A stretch of 64,000 nucleotides of DNA, from NCBI GenBank assembly GCA_027627225.1, contig CM051024.1, forward strand, positions 77,551,504-77,615,503, written 5' to 3'. This stretch comes from Congeria kusceri. Its lineage: Eukaryota > Mollusca > Bivalvia > Myida > Dreissenidae. Under the pieces are notes generated by a model. That model saw only the letters and a program-made list of their open reading frames with translations, was not told where the DNA came from and searched no databases. Both the position numbers and the translations under genes were made by a program. The number at the start of each line of letters is the position of its first letter. Position 1 is the first letter of the stretch. Below, one piece after another: positions 46,925 to 59,840 of the stretch.

Positions 46925-47639
46925 TATTTATGGTTTCAAATCATATTACTTGTTTAAATTCGAATGAATTAATTTTTAACTTATTATTTTCTTAAAGAAA
47001 ACCAAAAATATGTTAGATATTGACAATTAAGCATGAAAATCCGAAGATCAACAATTACCGCGAAAATAGAGATACCGCGAGAATACAGATGCCGAGTATA
47101 TAAAGAACAAACATGAATGTCTAGGTTTACATTTTGTTGTAAATTTCTGACATTCGTTGTTTTGTTTGGAATTGATAACATTCTCCTAATATACAATTTT
47201 ATAGAATGCAATATATTGGTAAAAAGGGATTTAAAGTAGAAAGCGTGCTTAAAGACAGTGCGTGTGTGTCTCAGTGTAAATGAATTCAAATGATAAAATG
47301 CTAGATACAATAATGTAATGGGAAGTTTATAGTAAATAACAAACACAATAATGTGTTATTAATATATTGTTATGAAATTATTGATCTTAGATGTTATTTA
47401 CCCTGCAAACCGTAGAATGTAGAAATGTGGGTGTCACACCTTTATCCATGAACAGGTCATATCCTCTGTGTTTATCGTGTATTTGCCGCAAGCCAGTCGG
47501 TTCAGTCAGTTTGTCATACTTATTTGTCAAGTCATTATAAATTTGATGTGGTTTTCACTTGTCTGTAAGTGATTTTATTTCGTCCATAAGGAAGTGTAGC
47601 ATTCTCCTATATACACTATTCTTTGTCGCATTGCTGTCT
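46925..47639. other. No gene recognised
   Basis: AT-rich spacer; the 120-codon minus-strand frame at 46984-47346 has no family signal. Confidence 0.4.
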
Positions 47640-48660
47640 GGCAGCAGACCTGGAAATTGTCCGACGTATTCTGCCATAGCATACTGAGGTGACACACCAT
47701 CATCTCCTTACCATGTCACTCTCTTTTTGAACGCATAGTCCATTTTGTGTACTGTGTAGTGCCTGTGTACAATAACACATATCCCTTCGGAAGGCTGAGA
47801 TTCTATCGGCATGTGTTCCTTCTTGTCTTCTTCTTGTCTTTGCATAAAAAAAAACACTACTAGTATCTCATTATGAAGGGAACACAATCATTCTTGCATT
47901 GTGAGAGTTGGGTCCTAAAACTTTTAGCAACTTATTATTGATCATCATTGTATATTTAAGAATTCAAATGTATATTGTAAACAAAAATGCACACTATTTT
48001 GCAACCATTGCAATCAGCCATGGAAAAAATGCACACGTTTTACATGCAAACCTTAGAGATAATGACTTCCGTTTGAAGGGGTCGAAACACAACTTTGTGG
48101 TTCTTTTTTTTATCGACAGTAGGAAGTCCGCCTGTATTTGGATATTTCTTTCTATAGTTAAATCGTGGTAATAAGTACCATTCAGTTTCCCCACAAAATC
48201 TTTGTTAAAATTCTGTTATTTTGTTTCATAGCAAGTAGTTGAAAAGTAGATCAGGTTCTGTACTATCAATTTCCCTCTCTTTAAAATTGATAAGTCTCTT
48301 ACAGTTGTGCATTTATGGATTCTTTAAAAGTTGTTTGTAGTGCCAGAATAAGGATTGTAATTATCATACTCTACAAGAATCCTTAAAACCATGTATTCTT
48401 CTATAGTTTCATGGAAGTTTTGCTCAAAAATATTCTACCATCGGTAGACACGATACAAAACATAAAATAATGACAATTTAAAGTGTCTTATATCATATAT
48501 CAACATATATGTCCTTGAAAAATCTCGGTATTACTGTTAAAGGGAGCATATCAACACCGTTAATAATACAATTTGTAAAAAATTGATTTATTGAAAAGTC
48601 TATGATACATACTTTACAAAAACTTGAAGTCTACTAGAAACAGTAAATAGGAATTACCTT

Positions 48661-49045
48661 ATTGTATATACATTAGCTTTTGATGTCCATTTTGTCAGTT
48701 TATTACTTTTTCTTCTGTGTGCCTTCCATTCTTTTTCCTCCACATTCTCCGGGTAGTAACTGAGGACGTATGTCCTTATCGCTTTCATGCGCAGTGGACT
48801 GTCGGCACAATTGTTTTTCTGGGTTCCTCCGCTGAAGTAGTTAAAATGGAACCAAAGGTTTGCTCCAGTATATATAACTCTGAATACAGGTGCTGAGTCA
48901 GATGCAATGCAAAATCCCAGCATTGACTGGGTGACTGGTTATTAGTTTGCACTTCTTCATCAGTCAGCGCTGCGTGGCCGGCAATTATCTGACCTTTGTG
49001 AGCTGGCCGGTTTTGAGATGCCACGGGCATCAAAACTCTAATAGA
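48661..49045 (-). pseudogene. Candidate exon, unrecognised, probably broken
   Basis: Minus-strand acceptor CTATTAG near 49040 and donor AATAAG|GTAATT at about 48658 bound a stretch open in two overlapping frames. The first (VLMPVASQNRPAHKGQ...LTDEEVQTNN) is convincing at the 5' side. The second (FRVIYTGANLWFHFNYFSGG, ...ENVEEKEWKAHRRKSNKL) is convincing at the 3' side. One frame change between them would be needed. Family not recognised. Confidence 0.35.
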
Positions 49046-49261
49046 ATAAATAAAACAACCAAAAATATCTAAATAATGGTTTACTGGAATCACAATTGAA
49101 ATACACTTATCTACAAACAAACACACCTCTATACACGAAGTAATCACAGAAAAAACAACACACTTCACAGGCACAACGAAAAACTCACATTTTACACACC
49201 ACTCAAAACATGCATGATACACAAATGCAAACTCTCAAAATATAATCTCTCCCTCTTGTCA

Positions 49262-49609
49262 CTATGGTGCACCCCGTCCGTAAGGTAGTGATCCGGCTGA
49301 CACGCCGCTCATCAGTGCTAGCGGAAATCTCTTTGCAACATAAGTATTCACTCCCTTGATAAGGCATGCAAAAACGTTCCCTGTCAATGCCGGATCCCGG
49401 AAACGGCACCATAGACATAAGCCCGCCACAATCACATGCCACGAACCAACTTCCCTAAGCCTCCAGCACAACTGCACTAGCGCTCGCCCAACCTCCTTCC
49501 GCACCATGTCCGAATGTACATCATTGCCGCTGAGAGAAACCACCACCATCTCAGGGCCCCACATCATCATTTCCCGAAAAAACTTCTCATCGTAACTCTG
49601 TACTCTCAT
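49262..49609 (-). pseudogene. Remnant of SGNH-like hydrolase ORF (copy B)
   Basis: Minus-strand frame with FFREMMMWGPEMVVVSLSGN followed by DVHSDM. VVVSLSGND resembles SGNH block III (G-x-N-D). It continues with CLIKGVNTYVAKRFP, homologous to copy A. The N-terminal GDS(L) block and an intact DxxH block are not present in frame, so it is a decayed fragment. Confidence 0.45.
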
Positions 49610-49667
49610 TCCACCATGCCCAAATAACTGGTAACATCCTCGTTACAGATATTTTATATATTATATT

Positions 49668-50490
49668 AGAATACTGAGGATACATTTATTTCGTTGACAT
49701 AAAATTTCGTGGATTCATAAAATTGGGCATATTCGTTGGATCTTAAATTCATGGATTTCGATTTTTGGCCAAAAACCTAAAAAAAATACTGTATCCATGT
49801 GCTTTTTGTTTATTCTAACAACCCTTGCGCTCAGTTGACGAATATACCGGTAGATCGCTCCGCTAAAACAACAACGTGTCAATTACCCGCATTGTCCGTA
49901 TCTTATCGTCTCAATTTCGCGATAACGTGGTCCTTTTGTAACAACACCATACCAATTAGCGGTATTAAACATAGGTGCGATATACCAGTATCCCAATAAA
50001 CAGTCCAATTAATAGTGGTACCCATAGTGTCTTGTATAATTGTAATAAAACAGTGGGTCCTATTAATGGCAGTTTGACACGAAGCCAGTTAAGCGCTTGA
50101 CAATTAACAAGTGACAAACTACGAATATCGATACGTGCGTGACAGTTGAGCAATCTGTACCTTTTAATTATTCTGTCAGTATTATCTGTTCTTTCAAGAA
50201 GGAAACATCATACAATTATTTATTTTTTCAAACATAGTTAAGTATAATTTTACATCATGTCAGTATTCACAGTAAATAATTATCAAGGGAGGTAACACAA
50301 TCACCCAAACATGGGTCAAAAGTAGTTGCACCCCTTAAGTCTGACGTCACAGTAGTGCAGATACTAATAATTTTGAATATAAGACTTCGGACATAAACGT
50401 TCGTCGCACATTTGAATTCGTGGTTGAGCTGACCCACGAAAATCCACGAAAATTAGTGTCCGGCGAATAATAATGGTTTTACAGTATGCT
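49668..50490. mobile_element. TIR-bounded insertion in block B
   Basis: Absent from block A, where TATATTATATTATG is continuous (about 40900-40925). The ends ATACTGAGGATACATTTATTTCG and, inverted, ATACTGTAAAACCATTATTATTCG are imperfect inverted repeats. Similarity continues to TTTCGTGGATT on both sides. No coding potential. Confidence 0.6.
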
Positions 50491-51285
50491 ATGTTACTTT
50501 ATGTTGTATTATGGTCTATTATGTTATAGTATGTTATGACAAGTCATACCACTGTATGTTATACAATAATATACTGTACATGTATAACTATATTGGGTTA
50601 TACCAGGCTGTATTAGGCTATATCAAGATAATGTAAACTTTGTAACATACAAGATCTATAAAATAAGAAAATAATAATAATTTATTCAATAATAATATGA
50701 CCGTCCTGTAGCAATATAAAGAATTGTTATTACATTACAACAGACATTCCTACATTGACGAAAGGGACAAATATTCTTGGCTAAAACCAACTTGCATCTA
50801 GAATTCTCTCCCACTTCACAAGTCTCACTATGTACCTATCTCCGAAGAGAGCTACCTTCGTATCTGATGTGGTCATACTAACAAGAGAAAATCCAACATA
50901 AGATATAACCACACTACTTTAACGACATCTGTATATACCATAAGCCGAAGGACTATCCTGTTTAAATGCTGCCGACATCAATATTAAAATAACAGAAGTA
51001 GGCCGGACAGGCATGAGACTGTATAGCGCCTGTAAGGTTAGTTACAGAAGAAGGCCTGACAGGCATCTGTATTGCACCTGTTGATTGCCAGGTCAGGTTG
51101 TCGTACTTGGGTCATTTTGTAGTTTTGTGACATTCAGATGTCAGAGCTGGTCTCTGTCATTACCAGTACACAATAAAACAAAAAGACCTGAAATAAATAC
51201 GGTATTGTAGTAAAAATTCAATATTAACATCTTTTAATGACTACGTCTAGACCGGGAATAGTTTTTATGCTTAGATGTAATTAGG

Positions 51286-53090
51286 GCCCCACAAATTTTT
51301 TGCGGGTGCCCTATAATAATCATCCTGTCTGTCTGTTTGTCCATCCGTCCACATTTTTCATTTTTTTCTTTCATAACTTCAAAACTGTTTCAGCTATTAA
51401 ATTGAAACTTCATGGGTGGATAGATCTCATTAAGGAGAAATGAGTGCACAAGAACCATTACTCTGCACTTCATGGTTCTGGAGTTATTTCCCTTCGTTAA
51501 TTTCATACTTCGTTTTTGCCTGGAGCATAACTCTTAGACTATAAGAGGTATTAACTTGAAACTTCATAGGTGGATAGATCTCATTGAGGAGAAGTGCAGT
51601 GCACAAGAACCGTTACTCTGCACTTCATAATTCTATAGTTATTGCCCTTTGTTAATTTTTCATTTTCAGGCAGTCAACTTTTGGTTTCAGCTCTCTAACT
51701 TGAGAACGAATTGAAATATTTGAATGAAACTTCATCCATAGACACCTTATATTGAGACCTGGTTTGGGATTACATAGGGGGTGGATGGGGTCTCTGTCAA
51801 GGTCACCGTTACAAAAAAAAGAAAAACCTTCTATGCTCAATTACTCGAGAACGAATTGAGCTATTGTAATTCAACTTCATACATAGATACCTTTTATCAA
51901 GACATCGCTTGGGATTGCATAGGGGGTGGGTGGGATCAAGGTCAAGGTCACCGTTACTAAAAATAGAAAAATGGTTTCTTCTCAATTACTCAATAACCAA
52001 TCAAGCTATTGTAATGAATATAGAGGGAAAATTTCTTGTGCATGCAACTCCTCCTGCAGTTTCCAACAGACTTTCTTGAAACTGGTTGTGCGTAAAGATG
52101 GGGATGTAAATTTGTCTCCCACATTTGGAAGTTATGTATATACATGTGTATTGCATTAGTTATTGTGTTTCTCAGATATTCTACACTTATTGGTTATCAA
52201 TGTGAACATGCATGTACTAATATATATTCCACGAAGCTTTAGGTAATCTTTGACATAGATGGAATTGCTGACATTAACTGGTGTTTTCTGACATGGAGGG
52301 ATTTTCTAATAACTTAAAATACATGCAAGAACCAGGCCTTTTGTTTTGAGGTCAACGTCACACTAAGTAGTCAAGGTATTTGTCCAGAGCATATATTATA
52401 CTCTTGGTCTGGCATTGCCTTCCTCTGACTAGCATATGCTTTGGGGGCATATGTCACATCTTAAACTATTAGAGATATTAGCTCGAACTTCATAGGTGGA
52501 TAGATCTCATTAAGGAGAAGTGCTGTCCACAAGAACTGTTACTCTGCTCTTCATAATTCTGGAGTTATTGCCCTTTGTTAAGTTTTTTTTACTTCTTTTT
52601 TGGAATGGAATATATAGAGAAATTCCTTGTGAATGCAACTCCTCTTACAGTTTCCAATGGATTTTCTTGAAACTTGTCTTCATTGTTGAGGATAATGTGT
52701 AGTTGTGCATGAAGCTGGGGATTTAAATTGTTCTTCTCCATTCGCCCTTTGGTTATTTCTCCATTATGGAATATATAAAAGGAACATTCCTTGTGAATGC
52801 AACTCCACGTACAGTTTCTAACGTATTTTCTTGAAACTTGTCTTCATTGTTGAGGGTAATGTGCTGTTGTGTGTAAAGATGGGGTTTTGAAATTTTACTC
52901 CTTGATTAGGAAGTTATGGCCCGTTGATTATTTTTTCTCTATGCAATACGTAGGGAAAATTCCTTGTGAACACGACTCCTCCTACAGTATCCAACAGATG
53001 TTTTTGAAACTTATAACTATAAAACCACTGGGCCTCAGTGTTTCAGAGGAGAAGATTTTTAAAGTCATTTTGTTACTTAAGTCTATATAA
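51286..53090 (+). mobile_element. HINE-like 5' region with two repeat arrays
   Basis: Starts with a hairpin TAGGGC...GCCCTA (about 51287-51313) and ATCATCCTGTCTGTCTG. Then repeats of CTTCATAGGTGGATAGATCTC (near 51400, 51560, 52490), a family-1 like pair of GGGATTGCATAGGGGGTGG units, and repeats of AAATTCCTTGTGAATGCAAC (near 52030, 52620, 52790, 52960). No gene and no clear 3' end. Confidence 0.5.
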
Positions 53091-54710
53091 ACAATGTGAC
53101 CCCCGGGGCGTGGCCAGTTTTGACCCCAGGGGCATCATTTGAACAATCTTTGTAGAGGACCACTATGCAATGTTACATACCAAATATGAAACCTCTGGGT
53201 CTTGCGGTTTCAGAGGAGAAGATTTTTGTAGTAATTTTGCGATTTAAGTCTATGTAAACAATGTGACCCCCGGGGCGTGGTCAGTTTTGACCCCAGGGGC
53301 ATCATTTGAACAATCTTTGTAAAGGACCACTAGAGGATGCCACATACCAAATATGAAACCACTAGGCTATGCGGTTTGAGAGGTGAAGATTTTTGCAGTA
53401 ATTTTGCTATTTAATAGTATATAAACCATGTCACCCCCGGGGCGTGGCCAGTTTTGAACCCGGGGGCATCATTTGAACAATCTTTGTAGAGGACCCCTAT
53501 ACAATGTTACCAACCCAATACCAAACTTATGGGCCTTGCGGTTTCAGAGAAGAAGATTTTCGAAGTAATTTAGCTATTTAAGTGTACATAAACCATGTGA
53601 AACCCGGGGCGTGGCCAGTTTTAACCGCAGGGGCATCATTTGAACAGTCTTTGTAGAGGACCACTATGCAATGTTGCATACCAAATAGACCTCTGGGTCG
53701 TGCGGTTTCAGAGGAGAAGATTATTAAAGTCATTTTGCTATTGAAGTCTATATAAACAATGTGACCCCCGGGGCGCGGCCAGTTTTGACCCCAGGGGCAT
53801 CATTTCAACAATCTTTGTAGATGACCACTAGAGGATTTCACATACCAAATATGAAACCATTGGGCCTTGAGGTTTCAAAGGAGAAGATTTTTGAAGTAAT
53901 TTTGCTATGTAAGTCTATATAAACAGTGTGATCCCCGGTGGGCGTGGCCAGTTTTGACCCCAGGGGCATCATTTGAACAATCTTTGTAGAGGACCACTAT
54001 ACAATGTTACCAACCAAATACCAAACCTCTAGGCCTTGCGGTTTCAGAGAAGAAGATTTTAAAAGTCATTTAGCAATTTAAGTCTATATAAACCATGTGA
54101 CCACCGGGGCGTGGCTAGTTTTAACCCCAGGGGCATCATTTGAACAATCTTTGTAGAGGACCACTATACAATGTTACCAACCAAATACCAAACCTCTAGG
54201 CCTTGCAGTTTCAGAGAAGAAGATTTTTACAGTCATTTAGCTATTTAAGTCTATATAAACCATGTGACCACCGGGGCGCGGCTAGTTTTAACCCCAGGGG
54301 CATCATTTGAACAATCTTTGTAGAGGACCACTATACAATGTTACCAACCAAATACCAAACCTCTAGGCCTTGTTTTTTCAGAGAAGATTTTTAGTCATTT
54401 AGCTATTTAAGTCTATATAAACAATGTGAACCCCGGGGCGTGGCCAGTTTTGACCCCAGGGGCATCATTTGAACAATCTTTTTAGAGGACCACTATGCAA
54501 TGTTACTTACCAAATATGAAACCTCTGGGCCCTGCGGTTTCAGAGGAGAAGATTTTTAAAGTTATTTTGCTATATAAGTCTATATAAACCAGGTCATCCC
54601 CGGGGCGTGGCAAGTTTTGACCCCAGGGGCATCATTTGAACAATCTTTGTAGAGGACCACTAGAGGATGCCAAATACCAAATATGAAAGCTCTCAGACAT
54701 GCAGTTTCCT
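53040..54710 (-). repeat. 167-bp satellite-like array, about ten units
   Basis: The landmark GTGACCCCCGGGGCGTGG (or variants) starts at 53096, 53263, 53430, 53597, 53761, 53928, 54097, 54264, 54426 and 54593, a period of 162-169 bp. Each unit has GGGGCATCATTTGAACAATC and TTGCGGTTTCAGAG. It is the reverse complement of the array inside the HINE at 37136-38398, but no element ends are seen here. Confidence 0.95.
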
Positions 54711-54719
54711 AGTGCTGTT

Positions 54720-56626
54720 TTTGTCTATGACAAAGTTCAGCATTTCTATAATATATCTGATGTTCTTTGTCGAATAACCATGTGATAATAAACAAGAAAG
54801 ATTAAAGAGGATTTACTTGTCCAACACCATGTTCAGTTTGAATTGAGTCTAAGAGTTGTCAATTTTAAATTTATTTATTATAAACTATCAAATTTATAAT
54901 AGTTATGTGATTGTTGTTGAGATGTTGACCCATTGGATGGTATCATATTTGGCACTATGATTATGCAGGCATTCATTTTATGAATGGCTCAGACAGTCGT
55001 TTTTAAAATCTGCAAAACAGGATCTGGTTTATTTCTAATGACTGCACATTATATTGTTAAATGCATGTGCACGATTTGTTAGATAAACTATTTTATTCAG
55101 TATACTGTAGCATGATATTACTTTGTGTGCATTTTGTGCATTTGTACACCAGTTCATTGAGATGATTGTGATCTGAATGTATTCAAAATTTAAAAAGTAT
55201 AAATAGATTTTGAATACATTACAACAACATACATATGTGTGTGCACACTTGAATTTCAATATTGTTACTTTTAATTGCCATACACTCAAATAGATTTTTG
55301 AAGAATGACATCTAGTTCATTAATTCGGCAGACAAATTTCACACAAACTCGAACAGTCCAAGATATCATGTGCCTGGGGTGTTGGCAACCAGAATTAATG
55401 CACATGTATGGTAACTCTGAAATTTAGTGCTCTGTTGTAATTATGTATGTTTATGTATGGACATGTACTAGTTTCAAGGTAAAGCACTTTGATGGTAATT
55501 CCCCATTTTCTCCTCATTTGAGCACTTGTAAAAGGAGTCCTAAGTGGGTGACCATTTGCACATATTGTGTCTGCCAACAAAACAAAGTCATGTGGAAAAG
55601 GCAGTGCTTATTTGAGCTATCAGTCTGTACTGTTGGGTGTCATTTAGGTGTCAATGGAATCCAGTTAAGGTATGCCTGATTAAAGTGTTGTCAATCACTA
55701 TTTAACTATGCATCTAATGGAAATGTCTGTGTCCCTATTGTAAAACTGCTCTTGGTTCCGTGTAGGCCAATAAATCTTGTGACTGGTCGCGTCAGCTGCG
55801 CTGACAGCCATTGGTATCTGCCCCCATACGCCGCATAAACTAAGCCATTGTTGGGAAGATGGTCACTGTAAAAATGTAGTCGAGGACAGATAGCAATTGA
55901 CTAACTTTTAAGTTTAGTAGCAGATACACTATTAAACAAGGTAGACAGAATGCAGTAACATGTATATGACAGGAGCCATATAAAAAACAACCTATAAATC
56001 TACTTTTTTAACCTACGTTTGAATTGGTTGGATGAAATTTACAAAAGTTTCTGGTGTTTCACAAAAAAACGCACAAATAAAAAACAACAGAATATTGTTT
56101 AAAAGAGATATCTTCCCTGATAATCCGAACACCAGTAGGAGGCTGTGCAAGTGCAAGCACAACGAACTGAAGCAGGGCATTTCTTATTTAAGGGTCCATA
56201 TCTGAAGCATTATGTTATTTGTTGAATAAATATTTTCAGTCTTTAGTTTTTATCTCCACTGGCTGAAGACCAGATAGCTTACGCCATTTTGTCAGTCGAG
56301 TGTGCATGCATCCTTGCGTGTGTAAGCTTTTTCTTTAAAGACATTTGATGTCATTTAAGTTTCCTGTGAAACGAATGTAGTTCCCATGCATGATTTTTGC
56401 ATGGACAAATCCTGTCTTTGTGGTCAGTAAAGTATTTCAATTTTGACATTTCCTCTGAAACCATTAGGTGGACTTTGATGAAACTTCACAGAAATGTTCC
56501 TTGGGTGGGCCTTAAACTTGGGAAGTTTTTGTGCAATCATTACGAAACTTTAAGGAAGTGTTAGAATGAATACAAGGAAGATCATCTTCAGATTTCAAGC
56601 ACTACATGTACGATGTCAGAGAATAC
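54720..56626. other. No gene recognised
   Basis: Unique-looking sequence. A possible repeat start, TTTTTATCTCCACTGGCTGAAG, is at about 56248. The reading frames at 55035-55289 and 55443-55679 show no family signal. Confidence 0.4.
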
Positions 56627-56930
56627 TTAGGCCAGAGTTTTTATATTTTTCGATTTACGGAGCGCCGGTCCTAAATATTGCAAAACCCAAATAAAAATAA
56701 AATTCAAAATCGTATAATTTTTTTTTTTTTCCGCCGGTCGTCTCTGCTTCCCGAATTATAAAATAAATTGGTCTTGTGTAACCTATTTACGACAACGTCA
56801 TTTTGCGGTAATTTTCACGCGCCAGTAGACTGCTTTACTGATTGACGATATTTTATGGCGTTCTGCGCATATATTTTAATATAAAAACATGAATACCAGT
56901 CTAGCTAGTGACAACAACAACAGCAATGGC
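56627..56930. mobile_element. TIR element fragment, TTAGGCCAGAG family (left end)
   Basis: TTAGGCCAGAGTTTTTATAT followed by CGATTTACGG, GAGCGCCGGTCCTAAATATT and about 270 bp homologous to 42031-42320. The right end is missing and the 117-bp array follows. Confidence 0.6.
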
Positions 56931-57059
56931 CGCAGTAGGGGCGGTGTACTTTAAAGGGTCGTGTCAGTATGGGAAGAGAAATATTCGGCCAAAATGGAAG
57001 AGAATTCAACGCGTTTGCAGCAACGTTTGCGACAATGATTATTTGTCTTCCATTTTCAA

Positions 57060-59838
57060 AACATACAACTTTGAATCAAATTATTCTCCAATATTGCCAT
57101 TTAAAAAGCATGGTTAGAGCTGTTGTTATTCATCAAAATAGTTTCCAATGTTGCCATTTTGACCAGTAATGACCAGTAAATTTTACGAGGAACACAATTA
57201 TCGTTCAATCCTTTCTTTTTTGCCAGTAATAAGTAGTTCTGTTAAAAGAAACAAAATTATCTTCCAGTGTTGCCATTTTGAAGAGAAAGAATAGAGCTTT
57301 TGTTATTTAAAAAGAGGTGCTTTTAGAAGAAACACAATTATCTTCCAGTCTTGCCATTTTGAAGAGCATGGCTAGAACTGTTGTTATTTACCAAATTATC
57401 GTCCAATGTTGCCTTTTTTGCTAGAAATCAGTAGTGCTTTTGAAAGAAACACAATTATCTTCCATGTTTCCACTAAAAGGAGAATGGCTAGAGCTGTTAT
57501 TGATCAATTTATCGTCCAATAATGCCGTTTTTTAGCAATCAGTACTGATTTTCAAAGAAATCCAATTATCTTCATATTTTGCCACTTAGAGCAGCATGGC
57601 TAGAGATGTTAATTATCAATGTATCGTCCAATGTTACCGTTTTTGTCAGTAATCAGTAGTGCTTGTGAAAGAAACACAATTATCTTCCAGTGTTGCCATT
57701 TTGAAGAGCATGGCTAGAGCTGTTGTTATTTATCAAATTATCGTCCAACGTTGCCTTTTTCCTAGTAATAAGTAGTGCTGTAGTAAGAAACACAATTATC
57801 TTCCATTGTTGTCATTTTGAAGACCTTGACTAGATATGTTGATATTCATCAAATTATCGTCCAATGCTCCTTTTTTGCTAGTAATAAGTAGCGCTTTTGA
57901 AAGAAACACAATTATCTTCCATTGTTGTCATTTTGAAGGGCTTGACTAGAGTTGTTGTTATTCATCAAATTATGGACCAACGTTTCCTTTTTTGCCAGTA
58001 AAAAGTAGTGCTGTAGTAAGAAACACAATTATCTTCCATTGTTGTCATTTTGAAGAGCTTGACTAGAGTTGTTGTTATTCATCAAATTATGGAGCAATGT
58101 TTCCTTTTTTGCTAGTAATAAGTAGTGCTTTTGAAAGAAACACAATTATCTTCCATTGTGGTCATTTTGAAAATACACATAAAGTGAAACTTCAGCTGCA
58201 CCAGCAGGAGAGAAACCTTATTGTACAATACGGTCCTTTATTTTTGGCAAGGAACCAATTGCCAAACAGTGACAAACAAAACAAATGCAATATACAAGAC
58301 ACACATGCACATAACAAACGCACAAACATGAATAAAACTGGGGTCACCGCCTTGGAGACCTTGACTAGATCTGTTGTTATTCATCAAATTGTCGTCCAAT
58401 GTTTCCTTTTTTGCTAGTAATAAGTAGTGCTTTTGAAAGAAACACAATTATCTTCCATTGTGGTCATGTTGAAGACCTTGACTAGATCTGTTGGTATTCA
58501 TCAAATTATCGTCCAATGTTTCCTTTTTTGCTAGTAATAAGTAGTGCTTTTGAAAGAAACACAATTATCTTCCATTGTTGTCATTTTGAAGACCTTGACT
58601 AGATCTGATGTTAATCATCAAATTATGGAGCAATGTTTCCTTTTTTGCTAGTAATAAGTAGTGCTTTTGAAAGAAACACAATTATCTTCCATTGTTGTCA
58701 TTTTGAAGACCTTGACTAGATCTGTTGTTATTCATCAAATTATGGAGCAATGTTTCCTTTTGTGCTAGTAATAAGTAGTGCTTTTGAAAGAAACACAATT
58801 ATCTTCCATTGTTGTCATTTTGAAGGGCTTGACTAGAGTTGTTGTTATTCACCAAATTATGGACCAATGTTTCCTTTTTTGCTAGTAATAAGTAGCGCTT
58901 TTGAAAGAAACACAATTATCTTCGATTGTTGTCATTTTGAAGACCTTGACTAGATCTGTTGTTATTCATCAAATTATCGTCCAATGTTCCCATCTTGCTA
59001 GTAATAAGTAGCGCTTTTGAAAGAAACACAATTATCTTCCATTGTTGTAATTTTGGAGAGGTTGACTACAGCTGTTGTTATTCATCAAATGATTGTCCAA
59101 TGTTGCCTTTTTGCTAGTAATAAGTAGTGATTTTGAAAGAAACACAATTATCTTCCATTGTTGTCATTTTGAAGACCTTGACTAGATCTGTTGTTATTCA
59201 TCAAATTATGGAGCAATGTTTCCTTTTGTGCTAGTAATAAGTAGTGCTTTTGAAAGAAACACAATTATCTTCCATTGTTGTCATTTTGAAGACCTTGACT
59301 AGATCTGTTGTTATTCATCCAATTATGGAGCAATGTTTCCTTTTTTGCTAGTAATAAGTAGTGCTTTTGAAAGAAACACAATTATCTTCCATTGTGGTCA
59401 TGTTGAAGACCTTGACTAGAGTTGTTGTTATTCATCAAATTATGGAGCAATGTTTCCTTTTTTGCTAGTAATAAGTAGTGCTTTTGAAAGAAACACAATT
59501 ATCTTCCATTGTTGTCATTTTGAAGGGCTTGACTAGAGTTGTTGTTATTCACCAAATTATGGACCAATGTTTCCTTTTTTGCTAGTAATAAGTAGCGCTT
59601 TTGAAAGAAACACAATTATCTTCGATTGTTGTCATTTTGAAGACCTTGACTAGATCTGTTGTTATTCATCAAATTATCGTCCAATGTTCCCATCTTGCTA
59701 GTAATAAGTAGCGCTTTTGAAAGAAACACAATTATCTTCCATTGTTGTCATTTTGAAGACCTTGACTAGATCTGTTGTTATTCATCCAATTATGGAGCAA
59801 TGTTTCCTTTTGTGCTAGTAATAAGTAGTGCTTTTGAA
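57060..59838. repeat. 117-bp satellite-like array, about 22 units, with higher-order structure
   Basis: Unit landmarks: AAAGAAACACAATTATCTTCC, TTGTCATTTTGAAGACC, TTGACTAGATCTGTTGTTAT, TGCTAGTAATAAGTAGTGCT. Units near 57100-57600 are degenerate; later ones are almost identical. A set of units recurs about 701 bp (six units) apart: TTCGATTGTTGTC at about 58921 and 59622, and TTCACCAAATTATGGACC at about 58848 and 59548. A foreign segment interrupts it at 58172-58357. Confidence 0.95.
58172..58357. mobile_element. ~186-bp insertion in the 117-bp array
   Basis: Breaks a unit between CATTTTGAA and GACCTTGAC. Contains CTGCACCAGCAGGAG, CACACATGCACATAAC and GGGGTCACCGCCTTGGA. No clear target duplication or RNA polymerase III box was confirmed by eye. 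Identity unknown; SINE-like or gene-conversion tract. Confidence 0.5.
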
Positions 59839-59840
59839 TA

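Larger units (their letters stand above)
47640..51230. repeat. Duplicated block B
   Basis: Counterpart of block A. Extra material relative to A is about 48190-49120 (with a candidate exon) and the TIR-bounded insertion at 49668-50490. Order and strand are otherwise conserved. Confidence 0.75.

Noticed and set aside
53040..59838. CRISPR-like array
   Set aside because: Repeats are head-to-tail 117- and 167-bp satellite units without conserved-repeat/variable-spacer structure, in a eukaryotic genome.
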